This document shows positions 26,900 through 37,626 of a DNA stretch of 52,953 bases, in pieces. Under the pieces are notes generated by a model, which worked only from the letters and a program-made list of their open reading frames with translations, did not search any database and was not told where the DNA came from. The stretch spans positions 1 to 52,953 of the forward strand of contig BCRI01000043.1 of NCBI GenBank assembly GCA_001552515.1, given 5' to 3'. Every line of letters starts with the position of its first letter. Position 1 is the first letter of the stretch. Made by a program: the position numbers and the translations under genes. The DNA comes from Sphaerimonospora mesophila NBRC 14179 = JCM 3151 (GTDB lineage Bacteria > Actinomycetota > Actinomycetes > Streptosporangiales > Streptosporangiaceae).

Positions 26900-28408
26900 T
26901 CAGGGCTGGACGCCGAGCTTCTCCAGGATGAGCTCGCGTGCCCGACCGGCGTCGGCCTTGCCCCGGCTCGCCTTCATCACCCCGCCGACCAGTGCGCCCA
27001 CCGCGGCGATCTTCCCGCCGCGCACCTTGTCGGCGGCGTCGGCGTTGTCCGCCAGCACCTGGTCGATGATCGCCGACAGCTCGCCCTCATCGCTGACGAT
27101 GCGCAGGCCGCGCTTCTCGACGACCTCGTCCGGGGTGCCCTCTCCGGCCAGCACACCCTCCAGCACCTGGCGTGCCAGCTTGTCGTTCAGCGCCCCGGAG
27201 GCCACCAGTTCGGTCACCTTGGCGACGTCGCCGGGCGTGATCGGCAGATCGGCCAGGGCCGTACCCGCCTCGTTGGCCCGCCGGGCCAGCTCGCCCATCC
27301 ACCACTTGCGGGCGTCCCCGGCCGGAGCGCCGGCCGCGACCGTGGCCTCGACCAGGTCGATCGCGTCGGCGTTGTGCATGGCGGCCATGTCCAGGTCGGA
27401 CACGCCCCACTCCTGCTGGAGGCGCTTACGCCGTACCGACGGCAACTCGGGCAGCGCGGCCTTCAGCGAGGCGACCCACTCCGGGTCGGGCGCGATCGGC
27501 AGCAGATCGGGCTCGGGGAAGTAGCGGTAGTCCTGCGCCTCCTCCTTCGAGCGGCCCGAGGTGGTCTGGCCGGTGTCCTCGTGGAAGTGGCGGGTCTCCT
27601 GGACGATCCGGCCGCCCTCGGCGAGGATGGCGGCCTGGCGCTCGATCTCACCCCGGACCGCTCGCTCGACGCTGCGCAGCGAGTTGACGTTCTTGGTCTC
27701 GGTGCGGGTGCCCCACTCGGTCGAACCGCGCGGCATCAGCGAGACGTTCACGTCACAGCGCAGCGAGCCCTGCTCCATCCGGACGTCGGAGACGCCGAGC
27801 GAGCGCATGACCTCGCGCAGCTCGGTGACGTACGCCTTGGCGACCTCGGGGGCGAGCCGGTCGGTGCCAGTGATCGGCTTGGTGACGATCTCCACGAGCG
27901 GGATGCCGGCCCGGTTGTAGTCGACGATCGAGTAGTCCGCGCCGTGGATCCGGCCGGTGGCCCCGCCCACGTGCGTCGACTTGCCGGTGTCCTCCTCCAG
28001 GTGGACCCGCTCGATCTCCACCCGGACGATCTTGCCGTCCACCTCGACGTCCAGGTAGCCGTCGGTGCACAGCGGCTCGTCGTACTGGCTGATCTGATAG
28101 TTCTTCGGCATGTCCGGATAGAAGTAGTTCTTCCGGGCGAACCGGCACCAGGTCGCGATCGAGCAGTTGAGCGCGAGGCCGATCCGGATCGTCGACTCGA
28201 TCGCCTTCTCGTTGGCCACGGGCAGCGACCCGGGCAGCGCGAGGCATACCGGGCAGACCTGCGTGTTCGGCGGCGCCCCGAACGTCGTGGAGCAGCCGCA
28301 GAACATCTTCGACCCGGTGCCCAGTTCGACGTGCGTCTCCAGCCCCAGCACCGGCTCGAAGCGCTCCAGCGCCTCGTCGTACGGCATGAGCGTCGCGGTA
28401 TCAGCCAT
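26900..28408 (-). CDS. gatB: Asp-tRNA(Asn)/Glu-tRNA(Gln) amidotransferase subunit B
   Basis: 502 residues. The kinase-like cradle domain has [44 protein letters not shown] (Cys-X-Cys and Cys-X2-Cys, zinc-binding type), [34 protein letters not shown] and EEDTGKSTH. The C-terminal helical and YqeY-like domains (about 295-500) end [31 protein letters not shown]. It phosphorylates the tRNA-bound Glu or Asp and binds the tRNA for transamidation with GatC and GatA. Its start codon overlaps the 3' end of a foreign ORF fragment that separates it from gatA. Confidence 0.96.
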   Translation of the reverse strand: MADTATLMPYDEALERFEPVLGLETHVELGTGSKMFCGCSTTFGAPPNTQVCPVCLALPGSLPVANEKAIESTIRIGLALNCSIATWCRFARKNYFYPDMPKNYQISQYDEPLCTDGYLDVEVDGKIVRVEIERVHLEEDTGKSTHVGGATGRIHGADYSIVDYNRAGIPLVEIVTKPITGTDRLAPEVAKAYVTELREVMRSLGVSDVRMEQGSLRCDVNVSLMPRGSTEWGTRTETKNVNSLRSVERAVRGEIERQAAILAEGGRIVQETRHFHEDTGQTTSGRSKEEAQDYRYFPEPDLLPIAPDPEWVASLKAALPELPSVRRKRLQQEWGVSDLDMAAMHNADAIDLVEATVAAGAPAGDARKWWMGELARRANEAGTALADLPITPGDVAKVTELVASGALNDKLARQVLEGVLAGEGTPDEVVEKRGLRIVSDEGELSAIIDQVLADNADAADKVRGGKIAAVGALVGGVMKASRGKADAGRARELILEKLGVQP

Positions 28409-28961
28409 GCTGGTAACCCAGTCCTTCCAAAGCTTCGATCATGTCATTCCACCATCGCCGGAAGGCGGGCACCTTCCGCAGTTCCTCTATGTCAGTGGTC
28501 TCGGCCACCGACACGTAGAAGTTCCTGAGCACGCCGTGCTTTTTCGAGTTCATCCCGGCCTCGTCTCTCAGCAGGGTCTCGACCACCGCCTTGGGGTCGC
28601 GGCAGGCCTCCACCTCCGGTCCCGAGACGGCCACCCGACCGAGCCTGCGCACGTTGAGCACCCGGGCGAGGGACTCGTGGTCGACCAGCAACCACGCCTC
28701 CGTCTCCCGCATCGGCACGACGGCCACGAGAGGTTCGTCGAACGCGCTCGCTTTCCAAGTCTGCCGCATCCGCTCGATTACAGGGTCCGACTTGGCCGCG
28801 GGGGCGCCGTCGTGGTGATAAAGCACCACGTCGAAGGTGCCCCGCTCCCGTTCCAGAGCGGCGAGCACGGAGTCGGGGTGCTGGTCGCCGGCCTTCGGCA
28901 GGCTGCGCACCTCCCGTACTTCGCGGCAGGCCGGGAAGTTCTCGATCGCCATGGTCTCCAA
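28401..28961 (-). pseudogene. DUF4276-like protein, apparently N-terminally truncated
   Basis: An open frame of 186 codons (TTG 28961); the same frame reads ILPILLRRAL for ten codons before it. VRSLPKAGDQHPDSVLAALERER, DVVLYHHDGAPAAK and especially VPMRETEAWLLVD resemble DUF4276/TOPRIM-like proteins, which usually follow an AAA ATPase gene in accessory modules. The N-terminal strand with the acidic residues expected of a TOPRIM-like fold appears missing. The frame begins inside the stub of such an ATPase gene, pointing to an internal deletion. Its TGA overlaps the gatB start, so it may still be translated and coupled to gatB. The family call is moderate. Confidence 0.6.
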
Positions 28962-29148
28962 CGCTCTGCGCAGCAGGATCGGCAGGATCGTCCAGGCCGC
29001 GGGTGGCCGCCGTCGCCACGAAGTTCAGTGCGTCGAGCAGGTTGGACTCGCCGCTGGCGTTGGCGCCGATAAGGACGAGGAACGGCGGCACGTCGAGCTG
29101 GAAGTCCAGGAAGGACTTGAAGCCGTCGATTTCGATGCGGGTGATCAC
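28962..29148 (-). pseudogene. Truncated AAA/SMC-type ATPase stub (Walker A damaged)
   Basis: A GTG at 29148 with AGGAGG upstream opens MITRIEIDGFKSFLDFQLDV, the first strand of ABC/SMC-type AAA15/AAA21 ATPases, then LIGANASGESNLLDALNFV. The expected Walker A is G-x-N-x-S-G-K-S-N; here the lysine is Glu34 (GAG for AAG). After about 52 residues homology stops. The frame continues out of phase across the DUF4276-like segment to a stop near 28492, encoding only Arg/Gly-rich shadow sequence. Walker B, signature and switch motifs are absent. It is best read as a deletion relic fused to its partner gene. Confidence 0.75.
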
Positions 29149-29175
29149 GCCGCCGTTCCTCCTCTCGGCAAACCG

Positions 29176-30666
29176 CTAGAGCGCGGGGGCCTTGGCCAGC
29201 AGCGGGCCGCCCCACCGGCTCTCGTACGCCTTCTCCACGGCGGCGCCGACACGGTAGCAGCGGTCGTCGCCCAGCACCGGGGCCATGATCTGCAGCCCGA
29301 CCGGCAGGCCGTCCTCGTCGGCGAGGCCGCACGGCACGGAGATCGCCGCGTTGCCGGCCAGGTTGCTCGGGATCGTGCACAGGTCGGCGAGGTACATCGC
29401 CATCGGGTCGTCGGCCCGCTCGCCGATCGGGAACGCCGTCGTCGGCGTCGTCGGCGACACCAGCACGTCGACCTGGTGGAAGGCCGCCTCGAAGTCCCGC
29501 ATGATCAGCGTGCGGACCTTCTGGGCCTGGCCGTAGTAGGCGTCGTAGTAGCCCGACGACAGCGCGTAGGTGCCGAGCATGATGCGCCGCTTGACCTCGG
29601 GGCCGAACCCGGCCGCCCGGGTCAGCGCCATGACCTCCTCGGCGCTGCGGGTGCCGTCGTCGCCGACGCGCAGGCCGTACCGCATGGCGTCGAAACGGGC
29701 CAGGTTGGACGAGCACTCGGACGGCGCGATCAGGTAGTACGCCGGCAGCGCGTACGTGAACGAGGGGCAGGAGACCTCGACGACCTTCGCGCCGAGGGAC
29801 TCCAGCAGCTCGACGGCCTCGTGGAAACGGGCCAGGACGCCGGGCTGGTAGCCGTCTCCGCCGAACTCCTTGACGACGCCGACCCGCAGGCCCGCCACGT
29901 CCGCCTGCCTGGCGGCCTCGGCGACCGGCGGAACCGGCGCGTCGATCGACGTCGAGTCGAGCGGGTCGTGACCGGAGAACGCCTCCTGCAGCAGCGCGGC
30001 GTCGAGCACGTTGCGCGCGAACGGGCCGGGCGTGTCCAGCGACGACGCGAAGGCGATCAGGCCGTACCGCGAAGAACCGCCGTAGGTCGGCTTCATGCCG
30101 ACGATGCCCGTCACCGCGGCCGGCTGGCGGATCGAGCCGCCCGTGTCCGTGCCGGTCGACAGCGGCGCCTCGTACGCCGAGACGGCAGCAGAAGAACCGC
30201 CCGACGAGCCGCCAGGAATGCGGGACCGGTCCCACGGGTTGTGGGTCACCCCGTATGCGGAGTTCTCCGTGGAGGAGCCCATCGCGAACTCGTCCAGGTT
30301 GGTCTTGCCCAGGATGACCAGCCCGGCCTCGCGCAGGCGGCGGGTCACGGTCGCGTCGTACGGCGGCCGCCACCCTTCGAGGATCTTCGACCCGGCCGTG
30401 GTCGGCATGTCGGCGGTGGCGAAGACGTCCTTGTGCGCGACCGGCACGCCCGCCAGCGGACCCGGCCGCTCGCCCCGGGCGAGCCGCTCGTCGACGGCAC
30501 GGGCCTGGGCGAGCACCGACTCCGCTTCGACGTGCAGGAACGCGTTGATCTCGCCGTCGACCTCGGCGATGCGGTCGAGGTGGGCCTGGGCGACCTCGAC
30601 GGCGGACGCCTCCCTGGCGGCGACCAGCCTGCCGAGCTCGGCCGCGGTCTTGTGGATCAGGCTCAT
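29176..30666 (-). CDS. gatA: Glutamyl/aspartyl-tRNA amidotransferase subunit A
   Basis: 496 residues, amidase-signature family. The catalytic Lys is in [22 protein letters not shown], and the Gly/Ser-rich signature [32 protein letters not shown] supplies the cis-Ser and nucleophilic Ser. It hydrolyses glutamine and delivers ammonia to GatB. Its ATG overlaps the gatC stop (ATGA, 30663-30666). A degraded two-gene insertion follows its stop before gatB. Confidence 0.96.
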   Translation of the reverse strand: MSLIHKTAAELGRLVAAREASAVEVAQAHLDRIAEVDGEINAFLHVEAESVLAQARAVDERLARGERPGPLAGVPVAHKDVFATADMPTTAGSKILEGWRPPYDATVTRRLREAGLVILGKTNLDEFAMGSSTENSAYGVTHNPWDRSRIPGGSSGGSSAAVSAYEAPLSTGTDTGGSIRQPAAVTGIVGMKPTYGGSSRYGLIAFASSLDTPGPFARNVLDAALLQEAFSGHDPLDSTSIDAPVPPVAEAARQADVAGLRVGVVKEFGGDGYQPGVLARFHEAVELLESLGAKVVEVSCPSFTYALPAYYLIAPSECSSNLARFDAMRYGLRVGDDGTRSAEEVMALTRAAGFGPEVKRRIMLGTYALSSGYYDAYYGQAQKVRTLIMRDFEAAFHQVDVLVSPTTPTTAFPIGERADDPMAMYLADLCTIPSNLAGNAAISVPCGLADEDGLPVGLQIMAPVLGDDRCYRVGAAVEKAYESRWGGPLLAKAPAL

Positions 30667-30962
30667 GCTTCCTCCCCCAGGATCCGCGGCACACGGAACC
30701 GGTCCTCCTCGACGGCGGGCGCGCCGGACAGCGCCCCCTCGGGCGAGAGGCCGGGCCGCACCTCGTCGGGACGGAACACGTTGGTCAGCGGCAGCGCGTG
30801 CGAGGACGGCGGAATGTCCTCGGCCGCCACCTCGGAAACGCGGGCGACCGCGCCGACGATCTGGTCAAGCTGGGCTGCGAAGTGGTCGAGCTCGTCGTCG
30901 GCCAGCGCCAGCCGGGACAGCCGGGCGAGGTGAGCGACCTCATCGCGGGTTATGGCGGACAT
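30663..30962 (-). CDS. gatC: Glutamyl/aspartyl-tRNA amidotransferase subunit C
   Basis: 99 residues from the ATG at 30962. [23 protein letters not shown] and [18 protein letters not shown] are the standard GatC helix, followed by the extended belt with [25 protein letters not shown] and DRFRVPRIL. It stabilises the GatA-GatB interface. It is first gene of the operon. The frame is open upstream, but MSAITRDEV matches the family N-terminus. Confidence 0.93.
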   Translation of the reverse strand: MSAITRDEVAHLARLSRLALADDELDHFAAQLDQIVGAVARVSEVAAEDIPPSSHALPLTNVFRPDEVRPGLSPEGALSGAPAVEEDRFRVPRILGEEA

Positions 30963-31059
30963 GAGTCGTCGAACCCGTTTCGTGGATGGAGATTGGACCT
31001 TGGACCTTCCCATCCTAGGGCTCGCCTGGGCCGACGCGTCCGCATCGGCGTACCACCGG

Positions 31060-33348
31060 TCAGTGGCGCGGGGCGAGCCGGGCGGCGTCCTTGGGACGCT
31101 CGGTGAACGCCTCGCTCAGGCGGCTGCGCAGCCAGACCGTCGCCTCCTCCGGGGGCAGCGGCTTGGCCAGCCACCAGCCCTGTCCCGCATGGCAGCCCAT
31201 CTTGTGCAGCCGCGCGGCCACCTCGGCCGACTCGACGCCCTCGGCGACCGAGCGCAGTCCCAGGGAACGGACCAGATCGATGATCGACTGGACGATGCGC
31301 TCGTCGTCGGCCGACTCCTCGACCCGCCGGATGAACGACGCGTCGATCTTCACCTCGGCGACCGGCAGCCGCTGGAGGCGCACCAGGGAGGAGTAGCCGG
31401 TGCCGAAGTCGTCCAGGGCCAGCTGGATGCCGAGACCTGCCAGGGTGCGTACGGTGTCCGCCGTGTAGGCCTGATCGGTCATCAGGATGCGCTCGGTCAC
31501 CTCGAGCTGGATCGCCGCCGCAGGCAGGCCGTACTCACCGAGTCCGGCCTCAAGCTGCTCGGGGAGGCTGGAGTCGAGCAGGTCGCGCGCCGACACGTTG
31601 ACCGAGATCGGCACCTCGATCCCCTCGCGCCACCACCGGTCCGCCTGCTCCAGCGCCCGCTCGATGACGTTCCGGGTGATCTCGCGCATGAGGTACGACT
31701 GCTCGGCCAGCGGGATGAAGTCGGCCGGGGCGACCGAGCCGCGCGCCGGATGCCACCAGCGCAGCAGCGCCTCCACGCTCTCGACCCGGCCGTCGTCGAG
31801 ACTCACCTTGGGCTGGTAGTGCAGGCCCAGTTCCCCGCTGTCGACCGCCCGCCGCAGGTCGCCCAGCAGGCTCAGCCGCTCGGGCGAGTTGCGGTCCTTG
31901 TCGGGCACATAGAACTCGACGCCCGTACGGCCCTCCTTGGCCAGGTACATCGCCACGTCGGAACGTTGCAGCAGCAGTTCGAAGTCTGGCGCGTGATCGG
32001 GGTAGAGGGCGATGCCGATCGAGGCGTCGATGTCGAAGGTCATCCCCTCCAGGCGCACCGGCTCGGTCAGCGCCACCCGCAGCCGCGAGGCGACCTCCCT
32101 GGCCGCGTGGGCGTCCCTGATCGACGGCAGCAGCACGGCGAACTCGTCACCGCCGAGCCTGGCCACCATGTCGCCCGGCCGCACACTGTGGGTGAGCCGG
32201 TGCGCCACGATCTGCAGCAGGCGGTCGCCCACCGGATGACCGAGTGTGTCGTTGACCTCCTTGAACCTGTCCAGGTCGAGCAGCAGCAGCCCGACCCGCT
32301 GCTGCGCGCGGCCCAGATGGCGCCTCGCCGCGTTCTCGTCGTCGCCCGTAGGCTCCGCTACGGGCTCCTCCTCCACCTTGCGATGCATCCATCTGGATCC
32401 GCGCTCGCGACGGACAGCATTCGTCAGACTTCCCCTGGCTTCGGTCAGCGCCTCCTCCGTGCGCAGGATCAGCATCTTCCGGTTGGGCAGGCCGGTGAGG
32501 CCGTCATGGGTGGCCTGGTGGTCGCGGCGCAGCGAGAGCATGGCGGTGAAGTAAATGGCGATCAGCGGCGCGATGAACAGGGGGATCAGGGCCGGCGAGT
32601 GCGCCATCACGACGGCCACGAGCGGTGCGAGGCCGAGCAGCGCGCCGTACCCGAGGGACTGCGGGCCGATCGAGGCCCGGATCACCCGGCCGACCGGCCT
32701 GCGCTCGTGCAGCGCCACGGCGCCGCAGACGAGCCAGCCGCGGACCACGAAGTACGCCAGACCGGCCAGGACGATCGCGGGGATGCCGGCGCCGTCCGGA
32801 ACCCATGCGGAGCCGGGGCTCGGACGGATGCCGAACGCGCCCAGCACCACGGCGGCCGCCGTGCACGCGAGCATCACCGTGGCGAGGTTGAACAGGATCC
32901 GGTGCCAGGCCCTGTGGTGCGCCAATCCGGTGACGATCACCGCCACGGCCTGCATCAGCGCGGCCGTCGGCAGGCCGTAGTGCATGAGCGCGGCGAAGGC
33001 GAACATCGTCGAGGTGGGGGTGCCGCCGACCAGGGAGGCGGAGGAGTTGACCATGACCGGCCGCAGTTCGCCCAGCACGACGAGCACCAGGACGAGCCAC
33101 AGCAGCGGCGTTTTCGCGGCCTCGGCCAGCCCATCGAGGCCTGGCCTCACCTGCGCGATCACCAGCGCCAGGACGCCCGCCGCGCTGACCGCGGTCAGGT
33201 AGGCCCACAGGGGCGAACCCGGGCGGGGACCCGAGTCCCGCGTGTCCAGCGGACTCGGATTCGGACTCGTGACCCCGGCGATCTCGGACACAGGCCGGAG
33301 ATTACGCGGGAAAGCGGCAAGTGGCAGGAGACCACGAGAATGTGTCAT
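31060..33348 (-). CDS. Membrane GGDEF-EAL cyclic-di-GMP enzyme
   Basis: About 762 residues from the ATG at 33348 (an earlier in-frame start at 33459 is possible). About 7-8 membrane helices (about 45-285) include [20 protein letters not shown] and [21 protein letters not shown] (about 295-495) has RLGGDEF with RPGD inhibitory site five residues before, interrupted by a charged insert ([21 protein letters not shown]) after TGLPNRK. EAL (about 505-755) has [24 protein letters not shown] and KIDASFI. Both catalytic cores look intact, and there is no PAS domain, unlike the other dual-domain protein in this window. It is divergent from the GH6 cellulase. Confidence 0.9.
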   Translation of the reverse strand: MTHSRGLLPLAAFPRNLRPVSEIAGVTSPNPSPLDTRDSGPRPGSPLWAYLTAVSAAGVLALVIAQVRPGLDGLAEAAKTPLLWLVLVLVVLGELRPVMVNSSASLVGGTPTSTMFAFAALMHYGLPTAALMQAVAVIVTGLAHHRAWHRILFNLATVMLACTAAAVVLGAFGIRPSPGSAWVPDGAGIPAIVLAGLAYFVVRGWLVCGAVALHERRPVGRVIRASIGPQSLGYGALLGLAPLVAVVMAHSPALIPLFIAPLIAIYFTAMLSLRRDHQATHDGLTGLPNRKMLILRTEEALTEARGSLTNAVRRERGSRWMHRKVEEEPVAEPTGDDENAARRHLGRAQQRVGLLLLDLDRFKEVNDTLGHPVGDRLLQIVAHRLTHSVRPGDMVARLGGDEFAVLLPSIRDAHAAREVASRLRVALTEPVRLEGMTFDIDASIGIALYPDHAPDFELLLQRSDVAMYLAKEGRTGVEFYVPDKDRNSPERLSLLGDLRRAVDSGELGLHYQPKVSLDDGRVESVEALLRWWHPARGSVAPADFIPLAEQSYLMREITRNVIERALEQADRWWREGIEVPISVNVSARDLLDSSLPEQLEAGLGEYGLPAAAIQLEVTERILMTDQAYTADTVRTLAGLGIQLALDDFGTGYSSLVRLQRLPVAEVKIDASFIRRVEESADDERIVQSIIDLVRSLGLRSVAEGVESAEVAARLHKMGCHAGQGWWLAKPLPPEEATVWLRSRLSEAFTERPKDAARLAPRH

Positions 33349-33484
33349 GAGTAAGAAACCCCCCAAGAGGTCACTATGGGAGGGTACGACCTCCGGGCCA
33401 CTTCGCGAAACCGGTTGCGTACCGTCCGTTACCGGAGATTTCGCCTGATGTGCCGCCATAGGCGCTTCGACTCGTCAACCACGG

Positions 33485-33495
33485 TGAAACTTTCA
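33485..33495. promoter_or_regulatory. TGAAACTTTCA palindrome
   Basis: An 11-bp perfect palindrome around a central C, about 155 bp upstream of the cellulase. It resembles the GAAA-N-TTTC elements described upstream of Streptomyces hydrolase genes. A sister site lies before the GH43 gene. Confidence 0.5.
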
Positions 33496-33612
33496 GGTCC
33501 GAGAGGAGCCGCCAGGCCCGTTCATCTGCGGTTATTATGTTGGATCCCTGGCCTTATCGGCGAGGGCCCTTCGTTCGACGCATCCTTGGTACCTACCATC
33601 CGAGAAGTCTAG

Positions 33613-35046
<1,434 letters not shown>

Positions 35047-35074
35047 TCATCTCCTGATCGGAACGCCGAGGATC

Positions 35075-35115
35075 AAGGGCGTGTCGTACGGCTCACAGCC
35101 GTACGGCACGCCCTT
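35075..35115 (+). terminator. Cellulase terminator hairpin
   Basis: A 19-bp stem (35075-35093 with 35097-35115, one G-U) with a CAC loop, 28 bp after the cellulase stop. There is no T-run. The stem core CGTACGGCT-CAC-AGCCGTACG is repeated almost exactly at 36391-36421. Confidence 0.8.
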
Positions 35116-35157
35116 CGTCTTCCGGCTTCCGGGTCAGCCAATCGCGAAAGGTCGACG

Positions 35158-35241
35158 CTACGACTTACGCCACAGCTGAAGGCGGTAGAGCTGGATCTTG
35201 TAGATGTCGTCGGGGAAGTCCGGCTCCTCGGTGTTGCTCAT
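35158..35241 (-). CDS. Possible 27-aa peptide
   Basis: ATG 35241-35239 to TAG 35160-35158. The product begins MSNTEEPDFPDDIYK and ends QLYRLQLWRKS: an acidic N-terminus, then an aromatic/basic tail. By hand count 24 of 26 internal codons end in G/C although the surrounding DNA is much less GC-rich, which is unusual for chance. There is no strong ribosome-binding site. Identity unknown; it could be a precursor or signalling peptide, or a chance frame. Confidence 0.45.
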   Translation of the reverse strand: MSNTEEPDFPDDIYKIQLYRLQLWRKS

Positions 35242-35455
35242 GACTCTGGTTAGCATCCGCACAGGCCAGGACAACCCTTTTTCTCCAGAAAATCCTCTGG
35301 AAATCCGTCAGGAATCCACCTCTGAGATAACGATCGCCCCGGATTCGATTGGCAACTCTCCGATCCAGAGTTCGTCCCAGGTTTAAAGCGGTCGGGGCGG
35401 GCGTCCCACAGTTCATAACGAACGAAGTGCTCGAAACCACTCTCGATCCGGCTGG

Positions 35456-35626
35456 TCAGGATGAGGCCGCTGGGCCCGCCTGTATATCCGGACCAGCTAC
35501 GGGGGCGGGGTCGCCCGGGCCGGGATTGCCGGTGATCTGGCCGTCCGTTATCTCGGCGATAACGAACATGTCACCCCACACGTCGACTTTGATCTTATCC
35601 ACCATGCCGGTGGGTAGATTCGCCAC
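35456..35626 (-). CDS. Unknown 56-aa protein
   Basis: GTG 35626-35624 with GAGGAG 9 nt upstream; TGA at 35458-35456. The first half (LPTGMVDKIKVDVWGDMFVIAEIT) looks like a beta hairpin; the second half is Gly/Pro/Ala-rich (GNPGPGDPAPVAGP). By hand count about 41 of 56 codons end in G/C, clearly lower than neighbouring core genes, which suggests recent acquisition. A 21-bp perfect inverted repeat lies immediately upstream. No family recognised. Confidence 0.55.
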   Translation of the reverse strand: MANLPTGMVDKIKVDVWGDMFVIAEITDGQITGNPGPGDPAPVAGPDIQAGPAASS

Positions 35627-35657
35627 AACCGTTCACTCCTCTTTGGGCTGACAATCA

Positions 35658-35718
35658 ATCGATCATGACGTTGTTGCTACGAAACCCGCGTTTTTCCAGC
35701 AACAACGTCATGATCGAT
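35658..35718. repeat. 21-bp perfect inverted repeat
   Basis: Arms 35658-35678 and 35698-35718 are perfectly complementary over 21 bp (ATCGATCATGACGTTGTTGC... type) around a 19-base loop. It lies 17 bp upstream of the ribosome-binding site of the 56-aa ORF. It could be a transcript hairpin, a protein-binding dyad or the residue of a mobile element. Confidence 0.9.
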
Positions 35719-35917
35719 GAAGAAGCCGCACACCCGAGGGCGCAACACCTCTGACAACACACAAGTCGGAACGTTCCGCAGCGAGCGCACTGATCGGGGA
35801 CACCCACACACGGTGATCAGTCGACACCGGAATGCACTTGGAGGGAATATTTACATTTGAACGGCACACGAAACGTATATGCCGCCCGCGCCGATCCGGA
35901 CGATGCGAGATCCAAGA

Positions 35918-36381
35918 TTAGATATGGTCGCAGAAATAACGCGTGTGCCGGCGCCTCAGCCATTCCGTCGTCAGCCGTAAACCCGTGATCCGCTCAGCCA
36001 GGATGAGCGCATGCACCTTCCACTCACTCGACGACGCGTCTCGCAACTGAGACAGATCCGTGAGATGACGCTCAAGGGCGCCGATGTCGCCGCCAGGTTC
36101 ATCCAGCCAGCGGAGACAGCAGAGCGTCTGACCGCTAGTTCTCCATAATATATGAATAGGACTCTTCATCGGCTTCAGAGGGTGCGAGCCTCGGCACTCA
36201 GGAGGTCTCCACCGAGAAGACCAGCGAGTTCGCTGACGCCGTCCGCCTGACCCCACGTCAGACATGTTTGAACAAGGTCCGCTTCGTGCCGATCCAGGAT
36301 ATATTGGTAATCAACTTCACGCTCGTTGAGCGTGATTCTCTCTCGACTTGAATGATTGCGGCAGGGCGCTCCAAATTCAAA
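35918..36381 (-). pseudogene. Decayed coding sequence, two out-of-frame fragments
   Basis: Fragment A (frame open 36381-36175, no ATG/GTG start) reads NEREVDYQYILDRHEADLVQ, then CLTWGQADGVSELAGLLGGD, and stops. Fragment B, in another frame, ends at 35918 and reads GALERHLTDLSQLRDASSSE, WKVHALILAERITGLRLTTE, WLRRRHTRYF. Both look like helical, protein-like sequence with lower GC than the surroundings. They could be one gene broken by a frameshift or two remnants. I recognise no family. Confidence 0.45.
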
Positions 36382-36390
36382 TCAGAGGGG

Positions 36391-36421
36391 CGTGCCGTAC
36401 GGCTCACAGCCGTACGGCACG
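36391..36421 (-). terminator. Terminator hairpin after the pca/pob operon
   Basis: A 14-bp perfect stem (36391-36404 with 36408-36421) with a CAC loop, 18 bp downstream of the pobA stop, nearly identical to the cellulase hairpin at 35075-35115. There is no T-run. Confidence 0.75.
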
Positions 36422-36438
36422 CTGTTCCGTTTCCCGGG

Positions 36439-37626
36439 TCAGCCGATGGGGAGACCGGTGTAGTTCTCCGCGAGTTCGGTGGCCGCGGCCGTGCCGGTGG
36501 CGATGCGGTCGAGCTGGGAGAGCTGCAGCCGGGTGTCGAACGGCGACTGGGCCGGATCGAGATGCAGCGTCGTCGTCATGAAGTAGGAGAAGTGCTCGGC
36601 CCGCCAGACGCGCCGCAGGCAGGTGGCCGAATAGGCGTCGAGCAGCTCGGCCGAACCGGTCGCGTTCAGGTGTGCGAAGGCCCTGGCGAGGACGACGACG
36701 TCGCTGAACGCGAGGTTCAGGCCCTTGGCCCCGGTCGGCGGCACGATGTGCGCGGCGTCGCCGGCCAGGAAGATCCGGCCGTGCCGCATCGGCTCGGCGA
36801 CGAAGCTGCGCATCGGCAGCACCGACTTCGCGGTGATGGGGCCGCGTTCCAGCTTCCAGTCGCCCTCGACCGCGAACCTGGCGTCGAGTTCGTCCCAGAT
36901 CCGCTCGTCGGGCCAGTCCGCCGGGTCCGTACCGTTCGGCACCTGGAGGTAGATGCGGCTCACCGTGGTGGAGCGCATGCTGTGCAGCGCGAACCCCCGC
37001 TCGGAGTGCGCGTAGATCAGCTCGTCGCACGACGGCGGCACGTCGGCCATGATGCCGAGCCATGAGTACGGATAAGTCCGTTCGTAGGTGGTGAGATCCG
37101 GAATGGCGGCCCGGGCCACCCCGTGGAAGCCGTCGCAGCCGACCACGTAGTCGCAGGTGAGCGTCTGCTCGCGGCCCTCGTGGGTGAAGTGGACGGCCGG
37201 CCGGTCGGTGTCGATGCCGGTCACCGCCCGGACATGCGCCTCGAACAGCAGCGGTCCGCCGCCCTGTCGCAGTTGCAGCGAGATCAGGTCCTTGACGACC
37301 TCGGTCTGGGCGTAGACCATGACGCGGCGCCCACCACCGAGGGGGCCGCCCGTGAGCGAGGGGAAGTCGATCCGGTGCGAGCGCCGGTCGAAGCGCAGCT
37401 CGATGCCGTCGTGGACGAGACCCTCCCGGTCCATCCGCTCCCCCGCGCCGCACTCGCGCAGCACGTCGACCGCGCCCTGTTCCAGGATGCCGGCGCGCTG
37501 ACGCTGCTCGACGTACGCCCGGTCGCGGCTTTCCAGTACGACGCTGTCGATGCCGGCGAGGTGCAGCAGCCGGGCGAGGAGCAGCCCGGACGGGCCGCCG
37601 CCGATGATGCCGACAGTGGTGTGCAT
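36439..37626 (-). CDS. pobA: 4-hydroxybenzoate 3-monooxygenase
   Basis: 395 residues, a flavoprotein hydroxylase of the p-hydroxybenzoate class. The N-terminal FAD motif is VGIIGGGPSGLLLARLLHLAGI with VVLESRDRAYVEQRQRAGILEQG, then the DG motif in CDYVVGCDGFHGVAR, and the second FAD motif GRIFLAGDAAHIVPPTGAKGLNLA. It converts 4-hydroxybenzoate to protocatechuate using NAD(P)H and O2, feeding the dioxygenase encoded upstream. Its ATG overlaps the stop of pcaL by one base, so it is the last gene of the operon. Confidence 0.94.
   Translation of the reverse strand: MHTTVGIIGGGPSGLLLARLLHLAGIDSVVLESRDRAYVEQRQRAGILEQGAVDVLRECGAGERMDREGLVHDGIELRFDRRSHRIDFPSLTGGPLGGGRRVMVYAQTEVVKDLISLQLRQGGGPLLFEAHVRAVTGIDTDRPAVHFTHEGREQTLTCDYVVGCDGFHGVARAAIPDLTTYERTYPYSWLGIMADVPPSCDELIYAHSERGFALHSMRSTTVSRIYLQVPNGTDPADWPDERIWDELDARFAVEGDWKLERGPITAKSVLPMRSFVAEPMRHGRIFLAGDAAHIVPPTGAKGLNLAFSDVVVLARAFAHLNATGSAELLDAYSATCLRRVWRAEHFSYFMTTTLHLDPAQSPFDTRLQLSQLDRIATGTAAATELAENYTGLPIG

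Noticed and set aside
30970-31015. Longer gatC start at 31013
   Set aside because: The extra 17 residues are basic and unlike GatC N-termini; the ATG at 30962 gives the family start.
35165-35440. 91-aa minus-strand ORF in the low-GC patch
   Set aside because: Its second half is the shifted frame of the better-biased 27-aa ORF, and the sequence shows no domain-like pattern.
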